Of a stretch of DNA of 64,000 bases, positions 54,423 to 63,658 are shown in pieces; within the stretch, counting starts at the first letter, position 1, and the number at the start of each line of letters is the position of its first letter. The stretch lies in NCBI GenBank assembly GCA_035561515.1, contig DATMXP010000028.1, positions 79,364-143,363 of the forward strand. The letters are read 5' to 3'. Both the position numbers and the translations under genes were made by a program. The notes below the pieces were generated by a model that saw only the letters and a program-made list of their open reading frames with translations, had not been told where the DNA came from and searched no databases. The DNA comes from Terriglobales bacterium. GTDB lineage: Bacteria; Acidobacteriota; Terriglobia; Terriglobales; Acidobacteriaceae.

Positions 54423-55301
54423 ATGCGTGGCTGGCGGTATTCACTGATTTTCGTGTTGATCGCGTTAATCCCGCTGTGCGGGTGCATGTTCCGGTCGCGT
54501 CCGGTTCCTGTGTGGATGAGCACCGCGCCGCTGTTGACCGCGACCCGCAGCGATCTGATTGAGCGGGTCAACGCCGACTCGGCGAAAATCCAGACGTTGA
54601 AGGCCACCGTCGGGATTACCGCTTCGGTCGGCGGCAACAGGCGAGGGAAAATCACGGAGTACCAGGAGATCCGTGGCTACATCCTCATCCGCAAGCCATC
54701 GCTTCTCAGGATGATGGGCTTCTTCCCCATCGTGCAAAGCCGGGCGTTCGACATGGTCAGCAACGGTGACCTGTTTAAGCTGTGGGTGCCGCTGAAGAAC
54801 CAGTTCATCGTCGGCAACAACCATGAAATCAAGCCATCAAGTTCACCCCTGACGAAGATGCGACCACAGGTCGTTTTCGACGCGCTGTTGCTACCGGTGT
54901 TGGATGAGCAAGACGGGATTGCGGTACTAGAACTGGGCAACCAGACCGTCCTTGATCCCGTCACTCAAAAACCGGCGCTGCAGGCAGATTACACGCTCGA
55001 CTTCCTCAAGCAGAACAGCCACGGCTGGTATCTCGCACGCAAAATCTCGTTCGATCGACAGAACTTGCAACCGTACCGCCAGATCATTTATGACGAATTG
55101 GGATCGGTCACAACCGATGTGCTCTACGACGAATACGCTGATTTCAACGGATGCGCATTCCCAAAAACAATCCAGATTTGGCGCCCACAGGAGGAATATT
55201 CCATCAAGCTCAGCGTCGTGAAGTTATCTATTAACGGACCAGTTTCGGAAGACCAATTTGTTCTGGAACCGCCTCCGGGCGCACGTCTCGCTTTGAGGTG
55301 A
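54423..55301 (+). CDS. Predicted lipoprotein, DUF4292/LolA-like
   Basis: A 292-residue lipoprotein: signal MRGWRYSLIFVLIALIPLCGC with the lipobox cysteine at 21. A LolA-type half-barrel pattern follows (TLKATVGITASVGG, EYQEIRGYILIRKPSLLRMMG, FDMVSNGDLFKLWVPLKNQFIVGNN). It ends QFVLEPPPGARLALR, typical of such lipid-binding proteins. Located opposite the TetR repressor under the shared operator, so it probably responds to the same inducer as the EmrB pumps. The ligand could be a membrane lipid or an exported compound. Confidence 0.78.
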   Translation: MRGWRYSLIFVLIALIPLCGCMFRSRPVPVWMSTAPLLTATRSDLIERVNADSAKIQTLKATVGITASVGGNRRGKITEYQEIRGYILIRKPSLLRMMGFFPIVQSRAFDMVSNGDLFKLWVPLKNQFIVGNNHEIKPSSSPLTKMRPQVVFDALLLPVLDEQDGIAVLELGNQTVLDPVTQKPALQADYTLDFLKQNSHGWYLARKISFDRQNLQPYRQIIYDELGSVTTDVLYDEYADFNGCAFPKTIQIWRPQEEYSIKLSVVKLSINGPVSEDQFVLEPPPGARLALR

Positions 55302-55339
55302 TGGCTGCGCTCTATTTTGGCAAGCCAGCATGACTAATT

Positions 55340-55373
55340 CGGAGCCGTCGGGTCATGCGATTCCACGGCTCCG
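55340..55373. terminator. Possible bidirectional terminator hairpin
   Basis: CGGAGCCG and CGGCTCCG form an 8-bp stem over an 18-base loop, between the convergent lipoprotein and EmrB genes. There is no T-run. Confidence 0.4.
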
Positions 55374-55453
55374 TACACTGGCCAGTTGCTCGTGGATCGC
55401 GGGCCGAAACTACTACAAAGCCATCCGCCATCTACGTTGATGTTCAGGTGTAA

Positions 55454-57028
55454 TCAGTGCACGTCCACCGATGCACCCCGTCCATATTTAGGCTTCCGCA
55501 TAAGGAATACGAGCGGGATCAGGATTAGAAACAAGAACGCCATTAGGTAAAAAACGTCTACAAAGCTGAGCAAGGCAGCTTGCTGTTGCACCGCACCATA
55601 AATCGACGCCAGGGCGCGTTGGGTTGCAGTTGTCCAGTCGGAACCTCCGCGCATGAACATCCCTCTGGCCTGATCAATTGCCTGCTGGGTCTGCGGATTG
55701 AACCTCGAGATGTCGGCAGACAAGCGGTCCTGATGGAATTGAGAACGCCTTGCTACCCACGTTGTCACAAAAGAGATGCCCATACTAGATCCAATGTTCC
55801 GCATGACGCTGTAAAGGCTAGTGGCGTAACCCGTATCTTCCTTGGGAATCGGGTCCATTGTTATGATCGTCAATGGAAGAAAAAGAAAGGTCTGCCCGAC
55901 ACCTTGGTTAATCTGGTGCAGGAGAATGTCCCAAGTTCCGGAAGAAAGATTCATCGTCGAATAGCCAAAGAACGCCATGCTCATCACAATGAACCCGAAA
56001 ACTAGCATCCAGCGAGCATCCCACTTCTTCCCCAGCAGATAGCCCACCAGAGGCATGCACGCTGCGGTGGCGATGCCTCGCGGACTCGTCCAAATACCCG
56101 CCGTAGCCGCAGTCCAGCCTAGAAGTTCCTGCATGAACAGAGGCAGGAGAACGAGGCTGCCGTACATGACAAATCCGAGTGCGGTAATAAATCCGATTCC
56201 GATGGCAAAGCTGCGGTACCTGAAAAGTTCAAACTTAACGAGTGGCTGTGGTCTGCGCACTTGACGGATGACGAACGCGGTCAGCATCACCGCTGCCGTG
56301 ATCGCAAGCGCGATAATGAAATGCGAACTGAACCAGTCCTCCTCCTGTCCTTTGTCGAACATCACCTGCAGCGAACCCATACCTAGGGCGAGCATGCCGA
56401 AACCCCAGAGATCGGCTCGCATGGTGCCGCGGCGGATATAAGGTGGGTCGAAGATGAACAATTTGATAAGCACTAGGCTGAGAATGCCGATCGGGAGATT
56501 GATATAAAACACCCATCTCCAACTGAAGTTGTCGGTGATCCAGCCGCCAAGAGTGGGTCCCAGCACGGGGGCGGCAACAATGCCTAATCCCCACAGTCCC
56601 ATGGCTTGGCCGCGCTCTTCGGGCGGAAACTCCTCCAGCAGTACCGCCTGAGATAGGGGTTGGAGGCCACCGCCGGTGATGCCCTGCATCACCCGAAAGA
56701 AGATCAACGCAGGAAGATTGGGCGCCAGGCCGCACAGCACGCTGGAAACCGTGAACCCCGTTACTACGGTCATCAACAGTCGTTTGCGACCAAAGTAGTT
56801 TGACAACCAGCCGGTGATGGGAAGAATGATGGCGTTCGCCACGATGTAGGAGGTCAGCACCCAGGTCGCTTCATCCACGCTGGCGGAAAGGCTTCCGCCA
56901 ATGTGTGGCAGGCTGACGTTGACCACCGAAGTGTCCAGAACCTCCATCACGGCGCTGGACATGACAGCAATCGCTACCACCCATTTGTTGATCGCCGGTC
57001 GGGCGCCAGATTCAACGCTCACGAACAT
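55454..57028 (-). CDS. EmrB-type DHA2 transporter, island copy A
   Basis: A 524-residue, 14-helix MFS pump: EVLDTSVVNVSLPHIGGSLSAS, NYFGRKRLLM, LQPLSQAVLLEEFPPEERGQAMGLWG. It differs more from the chromosomal EmrB than its neighbour does. It begins 6 bases after the second pump gene's stop (ribosome site AAGGTG), so both are co-transcribed. Two different pumps sharing one adaptor and one TolC protein would widen the substrate range (inference). Confidence 0.92.
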   Translation of the reverse strand: MFVSVESGARPAINKWVVAIAVMSSAVMEVLDTSVVNVSLPHIGGSLSASVDEATWVLTSYIVANAIILPITGWLSNYFGRKRLLMTVVTGFTVSSVLCGLAPNLPALIFFRVMQGITGGGLQPLSQAVLLEEFPPEERGQAMGLWGLGIVAAPVLGPTLGGWITDNFSWRWVFYINLPIGILSLVLIKLFIFDPPYIRRGTMRADLWGFGMLALGMGSLQVMFDKGQEEDWFSSHFIIALAITAAVMLTAFVIRQVRRPQPLVKFELFRYRSFAIGIGFITALGFVMYGSLVLLPLFMQELLGWTAATAGIWTSPRGIATAACMPLVGYLLGKKWDARWMLVFGFIVMSMAFFGYSTMNLSSGTWDILLHQINQGVGQTFLFLPLTIITMDPIPKEDTGYATSLYSVMRNIGSSMGISFVTTWVARRSQFHQDRLSADISRFNPQTQQAIDQARGMFMRGGSDWTTATQRALASIYGAVQQQAALLSFVDVFYLMAFLFLILIPLVFLMRKPKYGRGASVDVH

Positions 57029-57034
57029 TCACCT

Positions 57035-58612
57035 TCAGTGCACAGCAATATCGCCGCCCTGGTGCTTGGGCTTGCGCATGAGCAGGATGAGTGGCAACAT
57101 CACCGCAAACAAGACCGCTAGCAGGAAAAAGACGTCGTTGTACGACATCATGGCGGCCTGTTGTTGCACCATACCCCAGACCGCCGCCTGCGCCTGGCGG
57201 GCGGCCGTTACTGCATCCGAACCCCGCGACATCAAGCCCTGCTGGATGCCTAGCACCATCTGACGGGCGGTCGCATCGAAGTTCGTCACATGTTCGCCGA
57301 GCTGGTTCACGTGCACCTGTTGTTTGCGCGCCAGCATCGTGGTGACCATGGCAATGCCAATGCTGGCCCCGATGTTGCGCATCAGGTTAAACAGGCTCGT
57401 CGCGTTCCCCATCTCTTCTTTGGGAATGGAGTCGTTGGTGATGGTCGTCAGTGGGATAAACAACAGGCCAAGAGCGGCTCCCTGCAAGAGTAGAGGCCCG
57501 ACGAAATCGATGGTCCCGATGCTGAGGTTGAGTCGGGAGAGCAGGTAGAGCGAAAAACTGGATGCGATCAGTCCCGCAGCGAGCAGCTTGCGAGCCTCTA
57601 CTTTCCCCATCAATATCCCGACGATCGGCATGGCAATGAAGGACGCAAAGCCGCGAGGCAGAGTGGCGAGACCAGCCTCCAGAGCCGGATACCCCAAGAG
57701 CGTTTGCATCAGCAGAGGCAACAGAACCGTGCTGCCATACAGTACGAATCCAAGCACGGTCATAAGGAAGACGCCGGTTGCATACGTGCGGTTCTTGAAG
57801 ACACGCAGGTTGACAATAGGGTGCGCGGTGCGAAGTTCTCGAATCACCAGTCCGACCAGGCCGATCACTGCGGCGACAGTCAGCACTTGAATAAACCGTG
57901 AGGCGAACCAATCTTCCTGCTGGCCTTTGTCCAACATGACCTGCAGTGCGCCGATACCGATCACCAGCAGGCCCATACCCATGTAATCGACGCGCCCCGA
58001 TTTCCTGCCGATGTAAGGCGGGTCGAAAACAAACATCTGCGTCAGGACGATCGCCAGCAGTCCAATGGGAATATTGATGTAGAAGACCCAGCGCCAACTG
58101 TAATTATCAGTGAGCCAGCCCCCGAGCACGGGGCCAAGCATCGGCGCCACCACAATCCCCAACGCCCAAAACGCCATCGCTTTGCCACGTTCTGCAGGCG
58201 GGAAGACCTCCAGCAGGATGGCCTGCGAAAGCGGCTGCAAGCCTCCTCCGGCTGCGCCTTGAATAATTCGAAAGACAATAAGGAGAGGCAGATTCGGAGC
58301 GAATCCGCAAAAGAATGACGAAACGGTGAAGCCGATAACAGAAGCCATCAACAGGCGCTTACGGCCAAAGTAGTTGGCCAGCCACCCTGTCATCGGCAAA
58401 ATGACAGCATTGGCAACAAGGTACGACGTCAAAGTCCAAGTCGCCTCATCGGTAGTAGCAGAGAGATTTCCGGCGATGTGTGGAAGAGAAACATTGACGA
58501 CCGTGGTATCGAGCACCTCCATGAAAGTGCTGCTCATCACGGCAATCGCCACCAGCCAGGGGTTGATGGCCATAGCAGCTGGTCGAGTGATCGCTAGGTC
58601 CTGCGATGCCAT
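57035..58612 (-). CDS. EmrB-type DHA2 transporter, island copy B
   Basis: A 525-residue MFS pump very similar to the chromosomal copy at 15848-17425: LDTTVVNVSLPHIAGNLSA, GKAMAFWALGIVVAPMLGPV, NATSLFNLMRNIGASIGIAMVTT. It is the inner-membrane component of the exporter with the HlyD and TolC proteins upstream. The cytidylate-kinase-like gene lies between it and HlyD. The ribosome site is weak. The close match suggests copies of one pump family in chromosome and island. Confidence 0.93.
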   Translation of the reverse strand: MASQDLAITRPAAMAINPWLVAIAVMSSTFMEVLDTTVVNVSLPHIAGNLSATTDEATWTLTSYLVANAVILPMTGWLANYFGRKRLLMASVIGFTVSSFFCGFAPNLPLLIVFRIIQGAAGGGLQPLSQAILLEVFPPAERGKAMAFWALGIVVAPMLGPVLGGWLTDNYSWRWVFYINIPIGLLAIVLTQMFVFDPPYIGRKSGRVDYMGMGLLVIGIGALQVMLDKGQQEDWFASRFIQVLTVAAVIGLVGLVIRELRTAHPIVNLRVFKNRTYATGVFLMTVLGFVLYGSTVLLPLLMQTLLGYPALEAGLATLPRGFASFIAMPIVGILMGKVEARKLLAAGLIASSFSLYLLSRLNLSIGTIDFVGPLLLQGAALGLLFIPLTTITNDSIPKEEMGNATSLFNLMRNIGASIGIAMVTTMLARKQQVHVNQLGEHVTNFDATARQMVLGIQQGLMSRGSDAVTAARQAQAAVWGMVQQQAAMMSYNDVFFLLAVLFAVMLPLILLMRKPKHQGGDIAVH

Positions 58613-58627
58613 CCTCTGGAATTCCTT

Positions 58628-59254
58628 TCAGACGTGCCCGGGAATAAGCTTGGCTGCGGTTACGATCGTTTCAGCCACGCGAGAGTCTCCGACTTCGGAG
58701 TTCATCATGAGGTTGTACAAGTGGCGGTCGGTCCAATCATGTCCGTGATACCTGCGGACGTATGAGGCCCTGATTCGGTCGACCTCCAACATCGCCATCT
58801 CGGCCTCGTCTTCCTTCTTGTGCCGGTGGAGAAGAAGACGCCGCAATCGTTCCTCTCGGGGCGCGTAAACAAACACATGGAACACGTCCGGGCGATCCTG
58901 CAGGACGCACTGAGAACCACGACCAACAATGACGCAATTCCCCAACCGAGCTGCCTCCAGGATGACGTCCCGTGTAATTGCCGCTAACCTGTCCTCGTCC
59001 AGAACGTCAGGCGCTGGCGGCGCCGCCCAGGTATCGGCGCTGCCCATCCAGTAGGCGCGCATCATCCGGGAGAGGAAGGATGGTGGATGTTCGTCCAAGC
59101 GTGCCACGGCCTCCGGGGCGCAATGCACCCGTCTGGCCAAATCGGATATCAGTTCACGGTCCAAAAGCTTCCAGCCGAGTTTCTCGGCCAGTATTCGCGC
59201 GATTGAGCCGCCTCCGCTTCCGTACTCGCGTGCAATGGTAACAACTCGTATCAT
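58628..59254 (-). CDS. Cytidylate kinase-like protein
   Basis: A 208-residue P-loop protein of the Cytidylate_kin2 family. The start IRVVTIAREYGSGGGSIARILAEKLGW carries a GSGG-type loop in place of the standard GxxGxGKS, a feature of this family. LLDRELISDLARR and NCVIVGRGSQCVLQ follow, then an Arg-rich lid YAPREERLRRLLLHRHKKEDEAEMAMLEVDRIRASYVRRYHGHDW. Substrate unclear; family members may not phosphorylate CMP. ATG 59254 with GAGG lies 8 bases into the 3' end of the HlyD frame. Embedding in an efflux operon is unusual. Confidence 0.85.
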   Translation of the reverse strand: MIRVVTIAREYGSGGGSIARILAEKLGWKLLDRELISDLARRVHCAPEAVARLDEHPPSFLSRMMRAYWMGSADTWAAPPAPDVLDEDRLAAITRDVILEAARLGNCVIVGRGSQCVLQDRPDVFHVFVYAPREERLRRLLLHRHKKEDEAEMAMLEVDRIRASYVRRYHGHDWTDRHLYNLMMNSEVGDSRVAETIVTAAKLIPGHV

Positions 59255-59261
59255 GAGTGCC

Positions 59262-60467
59262 TCACTTGATGTAAACAGTCGGCACAACCGACATACCGGG
59301 CCTTAACAGGTGCTCTGTGTCCTGTCCTTTTTCGAAAACCAGTTTCACTGGCACGCGCTGCACTACTTTCACGTAGTTGCCGGTCGCGTTCTCTGGAGGG
59401 AGCAGGCTGAACTTGGCTCCGCTCGCGGCACCGATGCTATCCACATGGCCGTTGTAATCTCTTCCATATGCATCGACATGAATGTTCACGTGCTGTCCGG
59501 GACGCATGTTCTTGAGCTGGGTCTCTTTGAAATTGGCTGTAACCCAAATGTCCTCTAAAGGAACAATGGCCATTAACGGTTGTCCCGGTTGCACAATTTG
59601 GCCCAATTGAACATTCTGTTTCTTACTGATGATGCCGTCGACAGGGGCAACGATCGTGGTGTATTGAAGATTCAGCTTCGCCTGTTCAACTGCAGTGCGA
59701 GATTTCTTTGCTGTAGCCTCGGCCGCTCCTGCCCGGGCGCGTGTGATGGCGACCTGCTGAGGCGCAGTTTCGGCCGCCCGCACCTGTGCCTCAGCTTGGC
59801 GGACGTGGCTTTCCGCCGTAGCTACGGCTGCCTGGGCGGCATTAACGACAGCACGAGCCGCCTTTTCGTTGCTAAGTGCGGTGTCGTACTGCTGGCGTGG
59901 GATTTCGTTTTTTTCCACCAGCTGCGAATAGCGTGCCAAGTCCGCCGCCGTAGTTGAATGGTTGGCCTGCGCTTCAATCAGCCGCGCATTGGCCATCTCG
60001 ACTTCTTGCCGCGCGGCTGCCAATGCCGCTTCTGCATTTCGTAACTGGCTCGTCGTGGTCGTGGAAGCTACGGGAACTCCGACGTCCGCTGCCCGGAAAT
60101 TCGCTTCGGCGTCCTCCAGTTCTGCTTGCGCACGATCGAGCGCCACTTGGTAATCCTTCGGATCAAGTCGAACCAGAACTGTCCCAGCCTTTACGAACTG
60201 GTTATCCTTAACATTGATTTCCGTTACCCATCCTGAAACCCGTGCCGCTACTGGCACGATGTTGCCATCAATCTGTGCGTCATCGGTGCTTTCGCGTGCG
60301 GCATAATGTCGCCACAAAAAGTAGCCAGCCACCGCAGCCAAGATAAGAATGAACAGTAGAACCCACTTCGCACGCGGATGCTCCTTGAAATACGAGCGCT
60401 TCTCCCGCCTTGGTTGGTTCTCTGCCTCTTGCGGCCGTTCGTCAGTCACAACCTCACGCTCTGCCAT
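59262..60467 (-). CDS. HlyD/EmrA-type membrane fusion protein, island copy
   Basis: A 401-residue adaptor with a cytoplasmic tail (MAEREVVTDERPQEAE), one helix near 34-52, and ESTDDAQIDGNIVPVAARVSGWV as lipoyl half 1. A long Ala/Gln-rich hairpin (about 105-245), YTTIVAPVDGIISKKQNVQLGQ as half 2 and VTANFKETQLKNMRPGQHVNIHVD follow. It parallels the chromosomal adaptor at 17425-18669. It starts 5 bases after the TolC stop and bridges TolC to the EmrB pumps. Confidence 0.92.
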   Translation of the reverse strand: MAEREVVTDERPQEAENQPRREKRSYFKEHPRAKWVLLFILILAAVAGYFLWRHYAARESTDDAQIDGNIVPVAARVSGWVTEINVKDNQFVKAGTVLVRLDPKDYQVALDRAQAELEDAEANFRAADVGVPVASTTTTSQLRNAEAALAAARQEVEMANARLIEAQANHSTTAADLARYSQLVEKNEIPRQQYDTALSNEKAARAVVNAAQAAVATAESHVRQAEAQVRAAETAPQQVAITRARAGAAEATAKKSRTAVEQAKLNLQYTTIVAPVDGIISKKQNVQLGQIVQPGQPLMAIVPLEDIWVTANFKETQLKNMRPGQHVNIHVDAYGRDYNGHVDSIGAASGAKFSLLPPENATGNYVKVVQRVPVKLVFEKGQDTEHLLRPGMSVVPTVYIK

Positions 60468-60472
60468 TTGCC

Positions 60473-61948
60473 TCAGTGTCCTCCGAGATATTGCTTGATT
60501 GCCTGCTCGGCCATTCCGACTGCCCGCGCCAGAGAAGCTTTGGCGACGTTGTGAGCATAGAGAGCCGATATATAAGTGTTGTTGGCGGTAGCCAGCGCTT
60601 CCTGGGCTTGCACGACTTCCAATGTGTTGGCCACTCCGGCGGTCAAGCGGTCGCGCGACTGCTGCAATTGTTCCGTGGCCAGCCCAACCGACGATTGCGC
60701 AACATCCACCTGTTTGGCGGCAGTGTTTACGTCCATGAATGCGGTCCGCACTTCGCTTTCGATTCTGTTTTTCAAGTCTCCCAGTTGCGCTTGTCTTTCT
60801 TGCAGCAACGCTTCGTTTTCCTGTATGTCGGCACGAATGCGTCCGCCCTGAAAGATCGGCACCTCTAATGAAGCCGCAGCGGTGAAGGTCCCGTGGGAGT
60901 TGCCCGGTGTAGGGCCAATCGTGCCATAGTCGCCGTCGAATCGAGCAGTGGGATAGCGGCCCGCGGCGGCTGCCTTGCGCGCCAACTCGGCGGCCCTTAC
61001 CAACGCTTGCGCTTGCAGGTAATCCGACCGGTTTTTGTAGGCATCCGCTAAGGCTTGCTCGAATGTCACTGGCGGTAGTGGGGCGTAAGGAATCGTATCG
61101 GTGGTTTCAAACTGTTGCCCGACCGCCAGACCAATGGCACGCGCAAGGGCAAGTTTCTGCTTGTCCCAGTCATTCTCCGCGCTGAAGAGTCTCTCTTGTT
61201 GGGCCTGCATCTCGACTTGAGCGCGCAGCACGTCTATGTGAGCAGCAACTCCTGCCCGTTCAAGATCGACTGCTTGCTGATACACGGCTTTGGCTGTTTC
61301 CACCTGTGCCCGAGCTACATCCACCCGCGACTTGCCTTGCACTTCCTGCAAGTACAAGTTTGTAATTACCAGAACGACAAGTTCGCGCGTGTCCTGATAT
61401 GAAAGCTGGGCAGCCTTTACGTTCTCGCTCGCGGAGCGCGTGTTCTGGATGGCTTTCCAGTCGAAAAGCCGCTGCGATAAAGTTGCACGTGCGTCAAAGA
61501 TCCCAAATGGGCCGACCACGGATTTCAGCCCGGGAAACGCACTCGCGTTAAATCCCAGGGCAGCCAAGTTGATTTGCTCCGCGGTTTCCGAAGTTCGCGC
61601 GGAGACATTAGGAAGCAGATCGCTGAGTGCGCGGAGACGTTGTGCGCGAGAGGCGCGCGTGCCTTGCTCTCCCAGCAGCAGTGCCAGATTTTGACGCAAC
61701 CCACGATCGATCGCATCGGATAGCGATAACCGCAACACTTGAGGGGTTGGTGGCGACGTGGGCACACCACCAAAGAGCGGACTCTGCCCCTCGGACAGCG
61801 CAGGAGTCGCAGATGGTGACGTCATTTGTCCCTGACTCGCAGAATATGAAGAACCACTCATGGCGGATGGCGCCTGTCCCCAAGCCAAGACATTGGCACT
61901 CAGCGTCACGAGCATCGCAACCATGGCAATCGATCGAGATGGATTCAA
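60473..61948 (-). CDS. TolC-family outer-membrane efflux protein, island copy
   Basis: A 491-residue outer-membrane factor with a signal peptide (MNPSRSIAMVAMLVTLSANVLAWG) and two helical-hairpin repeats (RVDVARAQVETAKAVYQQAVDLERAGVAAHIDVLRAQVE and VGLATEQLQQSRDRLTAGVANTLEVVQAQE). It is read from a TTG that overlaps the TetR stop by TTGA, with AAGGAAGGA upstream, so it is translationally coupled to its repressor. First structural gene of the island exporter. Confidence 0.92.
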   Translation of the reverse strand: MNPSRSIAMVAMLVTLSANVLAWGQAPSAMSGSSYSASQGQMTSPSATPALSEGQSPLFGGVPTSPPTPQVLRLSLSDAIDRGLRQNLALLLGEQGTRASRAQRLRALSDLLPNVSARTSETAEQINLAALGFNASAFPGLKSVVGPFGIFDARATLSQRLFDWKAIQNTRSASENVKAAQLSYQDTRELVVLVITNLYLQEVQGKSRVDVARAQVETAKAVYQQAVDLERAGVAAHIDVLRAQVEMQAQQERLFSAENDWDKQKLALARAIGLAVGQQFETTDTIPYAPLPPVTFEQALADAYKNRSDYLQAQALVRAAELARKAAAAGRYPTARFDGDYGTIGPTPGNSHGTFTAAASLEVPIFQGGRIRADIQENEALLQERQAQLGDLKNRIESEVRTAFMDVNTAAKQVDVAQSSVGLATEQLQQSRDRLTAGVANTLEVVQAQEALATANNTYISALYAHNVAKASLARAVGMAEQAIKQYLGGH

Positions 61949-62622
61949 ATCTTTTGTCCTTCCTTGTGATTGATCTTTTTGCCTTCGGACCCTGCGAAAA
62001 GAGCTGACGAAATCGTGTCGATTACGGAACTGCGGCGCTCCGCAACCTTCGCGGGTGTCAGTGGATCGTGCCCAGTCACAGCTTGGATAAAAGCACTGCT
62101 TGTGAAGTAACTAACGACGGTCGCCGAGATTGTGTAGACGAAATCGCGGGAAACCCGACGAAACTCCCCTTGATGGGCACCTTTCTCCAAAAGCCCCAGA
62201 ACAATCCGGTGCACCGGCCGCACATAGCGCGTCGCAAGCTCTGTAACGCATAGTGTTGCCGCAGTACCTGATTGGCTCATCTCCTGCTGCACCAAACGCG
62301 GACGATGGGGAGCTTCAGCGACGAAATCGAAATAGGCTTCGAGATATGCAATCAATTTTTGCGTGGACGTTCCTTCATGCTGCAACGCATTCGTAACCCT
62401 CTGCGCCCAATCTGCAAACACCTGTTCCAATACCGCCACATATAGTTCTTCTTTGCTGTCGAAGTAGTAGTAAAGAAGCGCGATGTTGACTCCGGCCTCG
62501 GCAGCGATGGCGTGCACGCGGGCGCCCGAAAATCCTTTGCGAGCGAACTCAGACGCGGCTGCGCTGAGAATTCCATCGCGATTGCTTGTCTCGGACACTG
62601 CCTTTGCTTCCAGGCGCAACAT
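61945..62622 (-). CDS. TetR/AcrR-family repressor of the island exporter
   Basis: A 225-residue regulator: RDGILSAAASEFARKGFSGARVHAIAAEAGVNIALLYYYFDSKEELYVAVLEQV is the HTH (about 15-68). The C-terminal ligand domain resembles the TetR at 53570 (shared PxxPRLVQQEM and RYVRPVHRxV segments). It is first in the TolC-HlyD-kinase-EmrB-EmrB operon and reads from a TTGACT-N17-TATACT promoter with the palindromic operator at the start site: classic autorepression. Inducer unknown. Confidence 0.93.
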   Translation of the reverse strand: MLRLEAKAVSETSNRDGILSAAASEFARKGFSGARVHAIAAEAGVNIALLYYYFDSKEELYVAVLEQVFADWAQRVTNALQHEGTSTQKLIAYLEAYFDFVAEAPHRPRLVQQEMSQSGTAATLCVTELATRYVRPVHRIVLGLLEKGAHQGEFRRVSRDFVYTISATVVSYFTSSAFIQAVTGHDPLTPAKVAERRSSVIDTISSALFAGSEGKKINHKEGQKI

Positions 62623-62634
62623 GTACCCCGAATA

Positions 62635-62675
62635 GACTGACTACTCAGTATAACTAACTGCTTAGTCTAAGTCAA
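62635..62675 (-). promoter_or_regulatory. Sigma-70 promoter and TetR operator of the exporter operon
   Basis: On the minus strand TTGACT (62675-62670) and TATACT (62652-62647) are 17 bp apart. The palindrome ACTGAGTAGTCAGT overlaps the -10 and start site; CTTAGACTAAG in the spacer is a second small palindrome. The ATG is 13 bases past the operator. Confidence 0.8.
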
Positions 62676-62785
62676 AGCTCCCGCAATGGCAATCACGATG
62701 CTTTTGGTCCAGTTGCCGATATCGCTGGACTGGAGGCACAGCAGTGTTTTCAGCGTAAAATGCAGGGCTTCGTTGGAGGAATTGC

Positions 62786-63214
62786 ATGAAGTCAGTATTG
62801 GTTCTCCTGCTGTTCTTGCCGCTCGCAATAGATCCGCAATCACCCGATTGGAAGAATTTTCTCGCGCTGGAATCCGCCTGGAATGAAGCGCATGTCAGTG
62901 GCGATGCGATTGTTCTCGACCAACTCTGGTCTGAAGATCTTGAAGTCACTGTGCCGAGAATGCCCGTGATGTCGAAGACCGAAGCTCTAGGGTTTGCTCG
63001 TTCAGGGAAAATGAAGTTCCAGAAGTACCAGACCTCTGACCTGAATGTGCGCGTTTATGGCGACGCAGCAGTGGTTTCTGGCCGCCTCCAACGGGAGCGT
63101 AGCCTGAATGGAAAAACATTCGAAGACGATTGGCGCTTCACAAAGGTATATATTCGACGCAATGAACGCTGGCAGGTAGTGGCCTTTCACTGCTCCGATG
63201 CTGGGCAACCATAA
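62786..63214 (+). CDS. Secreted SnoaL/NTF2-like (DUF4440-type) protein
   Basis: A 142-residue protein with a short signal sequence (MKSVLVLLLFLPLAIDPQS) and an NTF2-like cone: FLALESAWNEAHVSGDAIVLDQLWSEDLEVTVPRM, LNVRVYGDAAVVSGRL and FTKVYIRRNERWQVVAFHCS. The family includes enzymes and ligand-binding proteins; no active site can be assigned. GGAGGAATTGC before the ATG supports the start. It is divergent from the TetR operon and could share its operator region. Confidence 0.8.
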   Translation: MKSVLVLLLFLPLAIDPQSPDWKNFLALESAWNEAHVSGDAIVLDQLWSEDLEVTVPRMPVMSKTEALGFARSGKMKFQKYQTSDLNVRVYGDAAVVSGRLQRERSLNGKTFEDDWRFTKVYIRRNERWQVVAFHCSDAGQP

Positions 63215-63308
63215 ATGAAGAAGCCGAGAAATTGATGTCTGCATGCCTAATGAAGCGATCGGGCAACGACGCCCTGCCCATCATGAATGCACAGTTAATG
63301 AACTACGC

Positions 63309-63658
63309 TTAGAAGGAGCGTGTTTCTCCCAGCACCTGCTTGACGGTGTTAATGAAACGCTGCGGTTGAAATGCATCGACCTGGGCAACGGCACATTGCA
63401 AGCCAGGTTCTCCGGAAACCGTTAATGAGATCACGGGCAGGGGATGCTCTCGGTTCAGGGCCTCAAAGAACGTTTTCTGATCCGCAATCGGATCGAGTGC
63501 CCCAGCACGGCAACGTCATAATGTCCTTCCTGGCAACACTTGAGCGCATTAACAAAACCTTCCGCCGATACGACTTCATAGCCTTCACGTTCGAGAAGGC
63601 GCTCGCGAATACGCAACAGGGTGGAGTCGTAAGAAATAGAGAGAATACGGAATGGCAT
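63309..63658 (-). pseudogene. Frameshifted receiver-domain gene next to attR
   Basis: The first 57 codons read MPFRILSISYDSTLLRIRER to YDVAVLGHSI in one frame. A one-base loss near 63485-63490 then shifts the reading. The other frame continues PIADQKTFFEALNREHPLPVISLTVSG to AFQPQRFINTVKQVLGETRSF and stops at 63309. Joined, this is a 117-residue CheY-like protein. The phospho-acceptor position reads VLGHS rather than D, so even the parent may not have been phosphorylated. It might be a sequencing error or a real decay near the island edge. Confidence 0.75.
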
